DNA from: Gilvimarinus sp. DA14
GTDB taxonomy: Bacteria; Pseudomonadota; Gammaproteobacteria; Pseudomonadales; Cellvibrionaceae
Reading direction: 5' to 3'
DNA length: 64,000 nt
NCBI RefSeq assembly: GCF_024204685.1
Contig: NZ_CP100350.1
Location: forward strand, 1,652,501-1,716,500
Shown: piece by piece, positions 1 to 9,878 of the stretch
How positions within the stretch are numbered: position 1 is the stretch's first letter
Layout of the letters: each line of letters starts with the position of its first letter
Program-made: the position numbers and the translations under genes
The notes under the pieces: model-generated
The model's database searches: none
What the model was told of the DNA's origin: nothing
What the model saw: only the letters and a program-made list of their open reading frames with translations

Positions 1-947
<947 letters not shown>

Positions 948-1013
948 TTAGGGTGAATAGAAAAATCCCGTGCAGTGTAGTGAATACATCGCGTTACGTA
1001 AAATGATATATTC

Positions 1014-1028
1014 GCAACTTAATGTTGC
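1014..1028. promoter_or_regulatory. Putative IlvY operator in the ilvC-ilvY intergenic region
   Basis: A perfect inverted repeat, GCAAC-TTAAT-GTTGC, lies 18 bases before the likely ilvY start and about 80 bases before ilvC. E. coli IlvY binds palindromes with GCAA/TTGC ends in the same intergenic position, so this is a good operator candidate. It partly overlaps an in-frame upstream ATG at 1022, which argues that ilvY starts at 1046 instead. Function is inferred from symmetry and position only. Confidence 0.55.
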
Positions 1029-1045
1029 AAAAACTAAAACACACT

Positions 1046-1909
1046 ATGGACATTTATAAGCTCAAACTGTTTACCGCCCTGGCCTCAGCGGGCCACTTTG
1101 GCCGCGCCGCCAGCGCCTGCCACGTCAGCCCCTCGACAATTAGTCGCAACTTAAAACAACTGGAAGAGGAGTTGGGCACCGAACTGGTACTGCGCGACAA
1201 CCGCTCGGTGGCGCTAACTGACCAGGGGCACCAGTTTTTGCAGTTTGCCCGCGAGACATTACAACAATGGGAAACTTTTCAGGAATCGCTGCTGGCAGGC
1301 AGCCAGGAGTTACGTGGCCAGCTCAGCATTTATTGCTCCGTGACCGCAAGCTACAGCTTCCTGTATGACATTCTCACCGAATTTCGCCGTCATCACCCGG
1401 GCATTCATATAAAGCTACACACGGGCGACCCCGCCCAGGCCATTGAACGAGTCACGGCAGGATTTGAAGATATCGCCATTGCCGCACGCCCCGACCGCCT
1501 ACCCGCCGGGCTGGACTTTAAGCCCATCGCCCGCTCTCCGCTGGTCTTTATCGCGCCGCAGCAACAGACAGTGGACGAGCATTGGTATCTGCAGCCGGTG
1601 ATTGTCTCGGAGGAAGGACTGGCTCGCGAAAGGTTTAACAGCTGGTGCAAAACCCAAGACCTGACCCCGAATATCTATGCAGAGGTAAAAGGTAATGAGG
1701 CGATCGTCAGCATGGTGAGCTTGGGGTTTGGCGTAGGGCTGGTACCACTCATTGTACTGGAGAATAGTCCACTTAAAGACAAAGTGCAGCGGATAAAAAA
1801 CCAGCCGGATCTAGGCCCGTTTGAGACCGGCATTTGTGTACTGGAAAAGCGACTAAAAAGCCCGATTGTATCGGCGCTTTGGCAGCAGATTGCCGACAAA
1901 GCGCCTTGA
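1046..1909 (+). CDS. ilvY: LysR-family transcriptional activator IlvY
   Basis: Regulator of ilvC; known IlvY proteins bind acetolactate or acetohydroxybutyrate and activate ilvC while repressing themselves. The N-terminus (MDIYKLKLFTALASAGHFGR) carries the LysR winged helix-turn-helix with the IlvY-typical segment HVSPSTISRNLKQLEEELG. The effector domain shows FCSVTA-like (YCSVTASYSFLYDILTEFR), KLHTGDPAQAIERV and GVGLVPLIVLENSP, all matching E. coli IlvY. The frame stays open up to an ATG at 1022, but that codon sits inside the operator-like palindrome, and the 1046 start aligns with the E. coli start, giving 287 residues. Divergent from ilvC. Confidence 0.93.
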   Translation: MDIYKLKLFTALASAGHFGRAASACHVSPSTISRNLKQLEEELGTELVLRDNRSVALTDQGHQFLQFARETLQQWETFQESLLAGSQELRGQLSIYCSVTASYSFLYDILTEFRRHHPGIHIKLHTGDPAQAIERVTAGFEDIAIAARPDRLPAGLDFKPIARSPLVFIAPQQQTVDEHWYLQPVIVSEEGLARERFNSWCKTQDLTPNIYAEVKGNEAIVSMVSLGFGVGLVPLIVLENSPLKDKVQRIKNQPDLGPFETGICVLEKRLKSPIVSALWQQIADKAP

Positions 1910-1914
1910 CGAGA

Positions 1915-1935
1915 GGGCGCAGCATGACTGCGCCC
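1915..1935. other. Stem-loop between convergent genes
   Basis: Perfect 8-bp stem GGGCGCAG / CTGCGCCC with a five-base loop, located between the stops of ilvY and the converging lipoprotein gene. No clear T-run follows on either strand, so it is only a possible bidirectional transcription end or mRNA-stabilising hairpin. Confidence 0.45.
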
Positions 1936-1942
1936 AGTGAAG

Positions 1943-4564
1943 TTACTCAAACATTACGGGAAAGGACGTCTCAGCGATACCATTTGCACCGTTCACGATT
2001 TCCTCACCGCGCTCGGTCAATACCTCGCCCTGCACGTCATCGGCAATGGTTAACGCACTCGTATCGAACCAAGTACTGGCGGTCCAGCCAAATGGCACTA
2101 CATGGTAGCCTGGTTTTTTCGCTGCCAGCATTGAGCCCGAGTCCAGCGCACCCTGAGTAAAATCTACAGCCAAGTCATCTATCGAACCCATGGTACTGAA
2201 ACCCTGCTCGTAGATAGGCTGCAAATCATCCACCACGCTATCACCGATGATTTCAATATCATCCAGCTTGAACTGACCTGCAAGAGTACCGCCGTACTGG
2301 AAGCCAAACATTTGTGGCGACAGAGTGCGTGAGAATCCCTCTGGGTAATCCTCATCCGTAATTTCGAATTGCAGATCATTCCACTCACCATAAGTGATGC
2401 CAGACATATCCACTTCCCCGAAGGGGAAATGTTGCCAACTACCGCTTTGGAAGAAGAACGTCATCCAGAATTCGGAGCCGGAGTACTCTTCTGGCAAAAA
2501 CAAACGAGCTTTCACCGTCAAGTTGCCGGCAAAGTTAATCTCTTGCACCGAGTTCACGTCAGCTTTGTTCACCGCTCCGCCGTCACCAGCCGGCACAGTC
2601 GCCACCAGTTCGCCGTCCACGTTCGATACCTCAACCTGACCGCCATCCCAGCCGGCATTAACAAAGCCTTCAGTGCCGCCGGTAAAAGTGGCTTTGTACT
2701 GAGTATCAGTAACAATTTTAGTTGGTCGTGCCGAGGGGTCTTCGATCACGATAGAGTCGATGAGGACTGACTGTGATTTAGGCAAGCTGATACCGCCCAA
2801 TTGCAAACCAAACGATTGTTTCGTATTAATGCAATTTGTGCCGCTAAAATCTACGTTAAATTTCAGCTCAGACCACTGGCCGGGAACTAGTTGTGCGACG
2901 GGCATTGACACCTGATTCCAAGCTGACCAATCGTCGCAGAACTGCGCAAATGCCTGCCCCCACAACCCGTCACCCGAATACTCCTCAGGCAAAAACATCC
3001 GCACAGTGACGTTTAAGACGCTGCTAAAGTCAATCAGCCCTAAGGTGCTTCCCCCAAGCTGGTAGTTTATCTGCTCACCTGTTGGCAATGCTTGCAAGCT
3101 ACCATCCGCTGTCGTGAAATCGGCACCGTTGCCTCCCCAACCCTCAGAGTCGCCATCAGTATTGAACTCAGCGGTATACATGGGCGGAACACCCGGGAAT
3201 AAATTCAAATTGTCGAACTTAATCTCGCCTTCAGCCAAATCAGATTTACCATTGGCAAGAATTTCTATTCCCACATGGGTGACGGCCGCCTGATCAAACT
3301 CAGTAGCACCATCCAATAAATTAGCCGGATCAATCTCAGCCGGAACATCAAAGCGCAATTTATTCCAGACGTTTTCACGCAGCTCGCGTGCTAATGACAT
3401 GCCCAAACGCAGGCGATTGCCGTTCTCGTCCATCAAATACATCGCAATGCCCGTGGTGCCGTTGGGCGCATAGTTAGAGCTACCGGGAGAGACTCGCATA
3501 AACTCCAGGTAACGACGATCCATAAATACATCCAGCGACGTGGCACCGCTGGTTAAATCCAAAGTTTCGCCAAAGGCGTTTAAATAACCCACGCCATCGT
3601 CACTGCCAACCCAGGGGGTATCCACCACCAGTGCGGTATCGCCCACAGCCTGGGCCATAAACTCAGTTTCATCCACAGGGAAATCGCCAGTTTCAGAACC
3701 GCCAAATGCATTCATAACAAAAGGCACATCTTGCTGCGCAAGCAACGTGTTAGCGGCAATGATTTTGTCCGCGCTGTCCCAACGCTGGCCGTCACCATCG
3801 GCGGCGAAAATTAGATTCTTTTCCGCGTCCGCCGCCAACAGTTCGTCACCACGCCCCACTAAGAAGGCGTTAAAGTCCTGACCGCAGTTAGCGCCATCAA
3901 TCATCAATGGCAGTTTAAAACCCGCTTCACGGAAACGACGAATCAACGCTTTATAAGTATCGATGTACTCTTTGTAGCCAAGACTTGAGGCGTTAAAGAC
4001 ACCCATGGGGCCCCAACCGTCGGCAATATTAATAATCACCCGGCCTTGATAACGATCTTGTGCCAGCACCGAAATCCACTGATCCAACCAAAGTGTGTTT
4101 ACCGCATCGACAATTGCGTCTGAACTTTCCTGACAGTGCAGCGCCGAGCCGTCATCGGTCAGGCTCACAACCGCCACCATATTGTTGTTGGCGATAGTGC
4201 TCAGCGCGCCGTCCAGCTGGTCTTCCGTCACGCTGCTATCAATCATCAAACGCACCGCGTTAGCGCCAGTTGCTGCGATGGGTTCAATAGCCTGAATCAT
4301 TTGCGCCGTGTCTTTGTAATACTCAAGCGTTACCCCGCGCAGAAAAACAGGATTGCCCGCGACATCCAACAAAAACTCATCGGTTGTTGTCATGGTGGGT
4401 TCACCTTCGGGGGGGCGCGGACGATCGGTCGGATCTTCTGTTCCCGCTTCGGGGTACATCATATCCACGTCATTGTCTTCACCCAGCAGGCCATCGCTGC
4501 CACCGCAGGCGGTTAGAGTTAACGCACCGGTCATAACGACCCATGGTAGTAATTTCATCTTCAT
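1943..4564 (-). CDS. Outer-membrane lipoprotein with catalytically dead GH5 (mannanase-like) module and beta-sandwich modules
   Basis: Predicted surface glycan-binding protein. Lipoprotein signal with lipobox LTAC (Cys20), no Asp at +2, so outer-membrane sorting is likely; then an acidic Pro-rich linker (about 21-62). Residues about 63-335 align by eye with GH5 subfamily 8 beta-mannanases (GNPVFLRGV, GANAVRLMI with Arg105, VIINI, LMIDGANCGQD, NLIF). However the acid/base motif NE reads D182-G183 (ADGW), the nucleophile in GEFGG reads Ala286 (NAFGG), and the His and Tyr of the HDxTG and IHMY motifs are also gone. Residues about 336-458, 462-610 and 623-775 look like carbohydrate-binding beta-sandwiches; the latter two share FLPEEYSG. 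The last 90 residues resemble the start of a further copy. It lies 69 bp downstream of a TBDR gene, presumably in one operon. Enzymatic activity is not expected; mannan binding is inference. Confidence 0.8.
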   Translation of the reverse strand: MKMKLLPWVVMTGALTLTACGGSDGLLGEDNDVDMMYPEAGTEDPTDRPRPPEGEPTMTTTDEFLLDVAGNPVFLRGVTLEYYKDTAQMIQAIEPIAATGANAVRLMIDSSVTEDQLDGALSTIANNNMVAVVSLTDDGSALHCQESSDAIVDAVNTLWLDQWISVLAQDRYQGRVIINIADGWGPMGVFNASSLGYKEYIDTYKALIRRFREAGFKLPLMIDGANCGQDFNAFLVGRGDELLAADAEKNLIFAADGDGQRWDSADKIIAANTLLAQQDVPFVMNAFGGSETGDFPVDETEFMAQAVGDTALVVDTPWVGSDDGVGYLNAFGETLDLTSGATSLDVFMDRRYLEFMRVSPGSSNYAPNGTTGIAMYLMDENGNRLRLGMSLARELRENVWNKLRFDVPAEIDPANLLDGATEFDQAAVTHVGIEILANGKSDLAEGEIKFDNLNLFPGVPPMYTAEFNTDGDSEGWGGNGADFTTADGSLQALPTGEQINYQLGGSTLGLIDFSSVLNVTVRMFLPEEYSGDGLWGQAFAQFCDDWSAWNQVSMPVAQLVPGQWSELKFNVDFSGTNCINTKQSFGLQLGGISLPKSQSVLIDSIVIEDPSARPTKIVTDTQYKATFTGGTEGFVNAGWDGGQVEVSNVDGELVATVPAGDGGAVNKADVNSVQEINFAGNLTVKARLFLPEEYSGSEFWMTFFFQSGSWQHFPFGEVDMSGITYGEWNDLQFEITDEDYPEGFSRTLSPQMFGFQYGGTLAGQFKLDDIEIIGDSVVDDLQPIYEQGFSTMGSIDDLAVDFTQGALDSGSMLAAKKPGYHVVPFGWTASTWFDTSALTIADDVQGEVLTERGEEIVNGANGIAETSFPVMFE

Positions 4565-4591
4565 ATCAAAACTCCGTCATTATTCTTTTGA

Positions 4592-4612
4592 CCTGCGCAC
4601 TCAGTGCGCAGG
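4592..4612 (-). other. Stem-loop between TBDR and lipoprotein genes
   Basis: Perfect 9-bp stem CCTGCGCAC / GTGCGCAGG with a TCA loop in the 69-bp gap between the TBDR stop and the lipoprotein start. There is no T-run after it in the direction of transcription, so it looks less like a terminator than an mRNA processing or stability element that could give different levels of the two proteins. Confidence 0.5.
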
Positions 4613-4633
4613 CGAGTACATGATTAGTCAGCC

Positions 4634-7600
4634 TTAAAAGGTCAGAGTAAAGCCCGCCGCGTACCGGCGCTCTTGCACATTGATGCTTTGCAACTGATCT
4701 TCGTACTGGGCGTAGTTTGTGCGATCGGTAGCGGTCAGGTTGGTACCGTTCAAGTACACACTGATATGCTCGTTAATCCAGTAGCTCATAGACACATCCA
4801 AATAGCCTGCTGGCTCGGCCCACGTCGCTAGATTAAGAGGTTCGCCGTTGGCGCTTCTGCCAACTGATTGCACATACTCATCACTACGCCAGTTGTAAGC
4901 GGCGCGAAGATTGAACCCGGCGTTGTCGTACCAGAGAATCAAGTTAGTTTGATGCTCGGAGTTTGAAGGAAGGGGTAAGGTATTACCTTCAAGATCTTTT
5001 TCGTCAGACTCACTCTGCGAATAGGTGTAGTTAAACTCGATACCCGTCGAACTTAAAAAGCTCGGCAAGAACGTGAACGGCTGGCGGTAACCAAACTCAA
5101 CACCATAAAGCGACGAGCCGCTGGCGTTTTCCGTGGTCCACACATTGGCGGTGTTGCCGCGGTCTACGTCATCGCCATCAACAAACGAGCGCTGCTCTTG
5201 AAAGCTTCTAACCGAAGTATCGACATCCATGTAGAAAAGGCCCACACCAAGAATGGCGTTATCGTCGAAATACCATTCGGCGGAGGTGTTATACACATCG
5301 GCAATCCACGGATCGATATTAATATCGCCGTTATCACTACCGCCACCTACACAGGTCACTTCTTCTCCCACCAAGTTACCCGAACTGTCGACGATCAGAA
5401 CACGATCACCATTCTCGTCGGTTTTTTCACACTGGCTGTACCACAGACTCAAGCCCGAGCCGACGTTTTGCAAATCGTTGCGCGAGGTTGTACGCGCCGC
5501 CGCAAAACGCACCACGACATCTTCAGCGGGGAACATGTTCATATTGAACGACGGCAGGTACTGCGTGAACGAGCGCTCTTTGGTTTCAATATCGTACACA
5601 AACGCTAACTGCTGATAGTCAACCGAACCGATAGAGTTAAAAATGTCCAGTACTTCAGGGACGGTATTACGCTCTACCGTGCGGTCCGTTTGCATAACTT
5701 TCAAACCAACGTTACCGCTGTAGGGTATGCCAAACAAACCCTCTTCTGAGCCGAAGTTAAGTTGAGCAAACACCTCAGCCGAAGCTTCTTCAACGTTATA
5801 AGCGTAAGCCGGGTCTTCTACCGTGCGTGTGCCTGGATAGAGCTGGTTCATGAAATCCAGCGGCGAATCCCACGCGGAAGGATCAAGCGAAGACACCCCG
5901 CCAGCAAACCCGGTAAAAGGACCAAAATCGGTAAACACGGACGTATCGGCAGCCGTAAAGCCATTGTTGTACAAGCCGGCGTCAATCAATGCCTGCGGCT
6001 CATCATCGTAGTTAAACAAACGCCAGTCCGGGTAACGCTGCCACACGCGGTTACCTTCATACAGCTGGTTTCGCTTATCAATGGGAATACGTTGATCGTC
6101 AGCGTAGCGCTGTGTAGGCGTTACATAGTAGTACTGCGCATAGTCAGCCTCGCGCACGCCGTAGCGAACACCAAAATCTACAGACTCAAAAAAACCGCCA
6201 TTATCGAACTCAAAATTCGCATCCACTCGGGCAACGTTCAGAACACCCTCGGTGTTATCGCCGGTGGCAATGGATTGATAGCGGCCCAGCAGGTTTGCAT
6301 CGGAAACATCTTTGTCGAACTGGAAAGACGGATAATCACCGGTGTAATCAACCGTGACAGCGTAGGGATCGATCGGGTCTTTACCGGGAATGCCATCAAC
6401 ATCTACCCACTCCCAAGCCGGAGTACCCTGCTGCAACGAGGCATTACGATGACGCTTTTCCGCCTCAGCGTAAATATACCGCGCCGTTACCGTTAAGTTA
6501 TCGTGGTTGGTGTAATCCAGCTGAATATTGGTGTTTAACGCAGCGGTTCTGTTGATGTCATTGGACGAAGTGGTGGTAAAGTCCGGCGCCAAGACATCGG
6601 CAACGCGCAAACTGTGAATGGTCGCGGTTTGCGACTGACCATTTTCATCGACATAAGAGTACTGCCCGCTTTCACTAAACACCGACCCTTCTTCCAGAGC
6701 GTTGAACAAATCCGACTCTGTACCCGGTGTGCCATTGACCTCGTAAGAGCTAACAGCGCTCCTGGCATTAAAGGCGACGCGCACACCGCGATCATACTGC
6801 TCCATCTCAGTGTAAAAGGCGTCACCGCGAAGGCTGAAGTTGTCATTGATTTGCCATTCGATACTGGCCGAACCGCCCTGACGCTCACGGGTGACAAAAC
6901 TGCTAGAAGCACCAAAGGTTTCAGGCACTAAGTACCAGTCGTTGACCAAGTCGCCATCGCCATCCAAATCCAATGGGTCGGTGGGCGTTCCGTTTTGACG
7001 ATCCAGAAAGCCGAAGTTGGCATCCTGAGTCATAGAATAGTTAGCGTTGTAAGACTCTGAGCTAAACAAGCCCATATTGAACGCCAGGTTGTCGTTAAAC
7101 TTGTAACCGAAAAAGCCACTCACGTTGTAATCAGGGTCGCGAGTGCCGGTACTGCCGTCTGCTTTCACCTCGTCTTTCGAGCGGTCACCCATGGAGCCTT
7201 CGGCGCGCAGGTTGGCGGTAACGCCATCTTCCATTGCCAGCGGTGACAGGGTTTTCAAGTCAACCACGCCGGAAATACCGCCGGCCACCATTGAGGCAGA
7301 CTGCGATTTATAAACATCTACACCACTAATCATACCGGCGGGAATGTCCGAGTAGTTAGCCCCGATGCCCGTAATACTCCAGGGGCTTAGGAACTGTTCG
7401 CCATTAAGGGTAGTAAGCACCTGGGGCATACCGCGAATGTTCAGAGAGGTACCCTCGTTCGCCTCGCGGTTAATCTGCACCCCGGTTACCCGCTGCAGAG
7501 AGTCAGTAATGGTTAAATCCGGCAGCTTGCCAATGTCTTCGGCGACGATTGAATCCACGATGCGGTCCGAGTCGCGTTTGATATCAATGGCTTTTGCCTG

Positions 7601-7762
7601 AGACTGACGCACCCCTCGAACAATCACTTCCTCTAAAAGCAGATCTTCTTCCGCCGTGGCGGCGCTGGAGTCTTGGGCATAACTGAACTGGCCTGTCGCG
7701 GCAACGCCTATGGCTAACGCCAGGGCACTCTTGCGCGCGAAAAGCATATGGCTTTTTCTCAT
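4634..7762 (-). CDS. TonB-dependent outer-membrane receptor, carbohydrate-locus type
   Basis: Imports an oligosaccharide or other large ligand through the outer membrane using TonB-ExbBD energy. Signal peptide (about 30 residues, ending FSYAQ), TonB box region LLLEEVIVRGV, then the plug domain (GKLPDLTITDSLQRVTGVQI, LNIRGMPQVLTTLNGEQ) and a 22-strand barrel ending with the aromatic C-terminus AAGFTLTF. At more than 1,000 residues it fits the large Xanthomonas/Caulobacter TBDR class (TIGR01782-like). An upstream ATG at 7771 abuts GAGG directly, so the ATG at 7762, with GAGG nine bases ahead, is the better start. The gene is followed by the pseudo-GH5 lipoprotein, suggesting a receptor plus surface binding protein pair. 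A LacI-type operator lies about 155 bp upstream. The ligand (mannan-derived?) is inferred from the neighbour only. Confidence 0.92.
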   Translation of the reverse strand: MRKSHMLFARKSALALAIGVAATGQFSYAQDSSAATAEEDLLLEEVIVRGVRQSQAKAIDIKRDSDRIVDSIVAEDIGKLPDLTITDSLQRVTGVQINREANEGTSLNIRGMPQVLTTLNGEQFLSPWSITGIGANYSDIPAGMISGVDVYKSQSASMVAGGISGVVDLKTLSPLAMEDGVTANLRAEGSMGDRSKDEVKADGSTGTRDPDYNVSGFFGYKFNDNLAFNMGLFSSESYNANYSMTQDANFGFLDRQNGTPTDPLDLDGDGDLVNDWYLVPETFGASSSFVTRERQGGSASIEWQINDNFSLRGDAFYTEMEQYDRGVRVAFNARSAVSSYEVNGTPGTESDLFNALEEGSVFSESGQYSYVDENGQSQTATIHSLRVADVLAPDFTTTSSNDINRTAALNTNIQLDYTNHDNLTVTARYIYAEAEKRHRNASLQQGTPAWEWVDVDGIPGKDPIDPYAVTVDYTGDYPSFQFDKDVSDANLLGRYQSIATGDNTEGVLNVARVDANFEFDNGGFFESVDFGVRYGVREADYAQYYYVTPTQRYADDQRIPIDKRNQLYEGNRVWQRYPDWRLFNYDDEPQALIDAGLYNNGFTAADTSVFTDFGPFTGFAGGVSSLDPSAWDSPLDFMNQLYPGTRTVEDPAYAYNVEEASAEVFAQLNFGSEEGLFGIPYSGNVGLKVMQTDRTVERNTVPEVLDIFNSIGSVDYQQLAFVYDIETKERSFTQYLPSFNMNMFPAEDVVVRFAAARTTSRNDLQNVGSGLSLWYSQCEKTDENGDRVLIVDSSGNLVGEEVTCVGGGSDNGDINIDPWIADVYNTSAEWYFDDNAILGVGLFYMDVDTSVRSFQEQRSFVDGDDVDRGNTANVWTTENASGSSLYGVEFGYRQPFTFLPSFLSSTGIEFNYTYSQSESDEKDLEGNTLPLPSNSEHQTNLILWYDNAGFNLRAAYNWRSDEYVQSVGRSANGEPLNLATWAEPAGYLDVSMSYWINEHISVYLNGTNLTATDRTNYAQYEDQLQSINVQERRYAAGFTLTF

Positions 7763-7917
7763 CTGGAACATCCTCGTGCGATTTTATTGTTAGTTATCGT
7801 CTACAGGGGTACAGCGCAGCGTGTACCGCTACTGCTATCACCAGCGCCTTAGAAACGCCTGTGCAAATTGTTATTTTCTGCCAAGCGGACACTACCCCTA
7901 AAAATCCGCCACCAAAC

Positions 7918-7931
7918 TGTAATCGATTACA
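7918..7931. promoter_or_regulatory. LacI-family-type operator upstream of TBDR
   Basis: Perfect 14-bp palindrome TGTAATCGATTACA with the central CG typical of LacI/GalR-family sites. It sits in a 348-bp non-coding stretch (7763-8110) between the TBDR and the HAD phosphatase genes; the rest of that stretch is AT- and purine-rich and shows only the stem-loop at 8060-8088. Two very similar sites precede the second TBDR at 19650. Regulation by a LacI-type repressor or activator is inferred from sequence; no such gene is in the window. Confidence 0.65.
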
Positions 7932-8059
7932 ATATGAGCAAGCAAGCACTATCTTCGTTTTATATAAAAACTTATTTTTTCATACAAAAAAACAAGAGCA
8001 ACAAAGAGAGAAGAGAGAATGGAAAAAAGTACTTAAAAATCAATCGGTCATAGAGAAGA

Positions 8060-8088
8060 GCTGCTTGGTATCGCTTTCACCAAGCAGC
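8060..8088 (-). terminator. Stem-loop downstream of HAD phosphatase gene
   Basis: Nine-base-pair stem GCTGCTTGG / CCAAGCAGC with an 11-base loop, 22 bases after the HAD gene stop. On the reverse strand it is followed by TCTTCTCT rather than a pure T-run, so it may be a weak terminator. Confidence 0.45.
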
Positions 8089-8110
8089 CTTACGGAAGGG
8101 ATACCAGCGC

Positions 8111-8710
8111 TTACAGAAAGTAATCGTTTTCAATGCCCAGCACTTCGAGTACATCAACACCCGTCATCCCGGCGCGCTCAGCGGCCTCCAGGCCGAGCTT
8201 TGAGTCTTCAAATACCACACAGTTTTGCGGCTGTACGCCCATCAGCTCGGCGCAGCGCAAAAAGGTATCCGGGGCCGGCTTGGGGTTAGCGACCAAGTCT
8301 GCGCCCACAATATGATCCAGCAAGTGACTGATACCACAGTGCTCGATAATTCCACGCGCCTCTTCGGTATAGGCGCCGGTGCCAACGCTCATGGGCTTGC
8401 TGCCTGCGTACTTCTCGGCCACCTGCAAAAGAGCGGTAGGTTTTACATACTGCTGCGCCACCCTGGCGACCACAGCCTCTTTATAGTCATTCATCTCATC
8501 CAGACTGGCGGGAGCCTGAAGGGAAAACTTATCCAGCAGAATTTCGATGGTTTTCTTGGTAGGCACTCCGGCCAGAGATCGCATTAAGGGGCGGTCAATG
8601 GGAATAGCATACTGGTTCAGGGTTTCGGTCCACGCCACCTCATGCAGCTGACCGCTGTCCACCAAGGTGCCATCCATATCAAAAATAATCGCTTCGTATT
8701 GATCGAACAA
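8111..8710 (-). CDS. HAD-superfamily phosphatase, beta-phosphoglucomutase/YqaB-like
   Basis: Probable sugar-phosphate phosphatase or phosphomutase of HAD subfamily IA, cytosolic. Motif I is FDMDGTLVDS with the nucleophilic and acid/base Asp pair; motif II is the SVGTG region (about residues 113-117); motif III is NPKPAPD; motif IV is VVFEDSKLGLEAA. A helical cap follows motif I (HEVAWTETLNQYAIP to about residue 80), as in YqaB and beta-phosphoglucomutase. At 199 residues it is slightly shorter than beta-phosphoglucomutases (about 220) and close to YqaB (188). It stands alone between the TBDR promoter region and a solute-binding-like gene. Substrate cannot be read from sequence; a hexose or pentitol phosphate is plausible. 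Confidence 0.85.
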   Translation of the reverse strand: MFDQYEAIIFDMDGTLVDSGQLHEVAWTETLNQYAIPIDRPLMRSLAGVPTKKTIEILLDKFSLQAPASLDEMNDYKEAVVARVAQQYVKPTALLQVAEKYAGSKPMSVGTGAYTEEARGIIEHCGISHLLDHIVGADLVANPKPAPDTFLRCAELMGVQPQNCVVFEDSKLGLEAAERAGMTGVDVLEVLGIENDYFL

Positions 8711-8763
8711 AAGAATATACCTACTACAACAAAGGAAGGGAGGCCTACTTTACCGCGCCCACC

Positions 8764-9648
8764 CTAAGGTTGGAACCATAGGTCGCTGTGTTCCAGAGGG
8801 GTTGAATCACTCAAATCGGGGTTATACAGCTGGTAAATACGCCGTTCACTCAAGCGCGAGCGCTCAATCACCTCGCCGTAATAACGCAAGAACAGCTGAT
8901 CAAAAGAACCATCCTCTAGCGCAGAATGGAGCCCCTGCCTCAATAAGTCAGCTAGCGCCTCATTGTCGCGAGCCGTAAACATATAAAAGGCACTGGGGTA
9001 GTGAATAGCCACACAGCAGGCTACCGCAAGGGGCATTTGCCGATAATGCTCCAATTCGTCCCACACTTCGATGACTGAACGCGACACATAGTCGATCCGA
9101 TCCCCGATCAACATATTGATAAGACTATCGCGATTGACCGAGGTAACCACCTCATAGCCATTGGCTTTCATGTAACGCACATCAGGCCAATCATGACCCA
9201 ACCCTGCGCGCAGGCGTTTAAACTCGCCTGGCGTCAACTTGCGATCGAACCGACTGGCATCGGTTTCGCGCACCAGCAACAAACGCCAACCCGCAAGGCC
9301 TTTAAACATAGGAAAATAAATAGGCCGCAAGGTTGTTTCACGATCCGGACTGGTATGCATAAAATTGACGTCATAAACGCCGCTATCCAGGTTCCGCATA
9401 GCGCGTCTGTCAGTAACGGCCTGCCCCGGCACAGGAACCAAATGGTAAGTTCGCCCGCTTTTGGCCAGGGCCAAATCCAGCAGGTCGGCGAAATAATCCG
9501 TCAGACGAGAAAAAACTGGGTCATCACCCACATATTCTGGGTACCTCACCTGCAGGGACTCCTTCGCGGAGGGCTCGGCGCCACAGAAGCCGGTGGCGGC
9601 AACCATAAACAAGGCAACGCCCGCCACGACAGACCGTAAATACAACAT
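8764..9648 (-). CDS. Periplasmic solute-binding-like protein (SBP family 3 fold)
   Basis: Secreted protein of 294 residues with a signal peptide (hydrophobic core VVAGVALFMVAATGFCGA). The remainder resembles the family-3 periplasmic binding-protein fold: LQVRYPEYVGDD at the start, two lobes, and a C-terminal lobe with FYMFTARDNEALADLLRQGL and a DGSFDQLFLRYYGEVI segment typical of the last helices of such domains. Proteins of this kind in marine gammaproteobacteria often act without a cognate ABC transporter, for example in sensing. No transporter gene is adjacent. The ligand is unknown. Preceded by an AT-rich gap leading to the tRNA promoter. Confidence 0.7.
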   Translation of the reverse strand: MLYLRSVVAGVALFMVAATGFCGAEPSAKESLQVRYPEYVGDDPVFSRLTDYFADLLDLALAKSGRTYHLVPVPGQAVTDRRAMRNLDSGVYDVNFMHTSPDRETTLRPIYFPMFKGLAGWRLLLVRETDASRFDRKLTPGEFKRLRAGLGHDWPDVRYMKANGYEVVTSVNRDSLINMLIGDRIDYVSRSVIEVWDELEHYRQMPLAVACCVAIHYPSAFYMFTARDNEALADLLRQGLHSALEDGSFDQLFLRYYGEVIERSRLSERRIYQLYNPDLSDSTPLEHSDLWFQP

Positions 9649-9813
9649 AGGTGGCCCTCCAAATTATTATTCTGGGCTCAGTATAGACCGCAGGCAGAAA
9701 TTCCCCAACCGTCGAAATCCCCCGCTAAACGCTGGCATCACTGGCAAAAATGCTCACAAAATCATCAAGTTGTACGTTTTAATCGTTTTTTTACAGTTTT
9801 CTTAATTTAGCCG

Positions 9814-9842
9814 TTGACAAGCAATTTCTCTCCCCCTATTAT
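9814..9842 (+). promoter_or_regulatory. Sigma-70 promoter of tRNA-Leu
   Basis: TTGACA (9814-9819) and TATTAT (9837-9842) are separated by exactly 17 bases and followed by a GC-rich discriminator (GCGCGTCC), the arrangement expected for a strong, stringently controlled stable-RNA promoter. The tRNA begins 36 bases further on. Confidence 0.85.
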
Positions 9843-9878
9843 GCGCGTCCTCAGTTCGAGGTCACCCCGAACTGATCC

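Noticed and set aside
1405-1950. Reverse-strand frames opposite ilvY
   Set aside because: Shadows of the ilvY frame without similarity or start signals.
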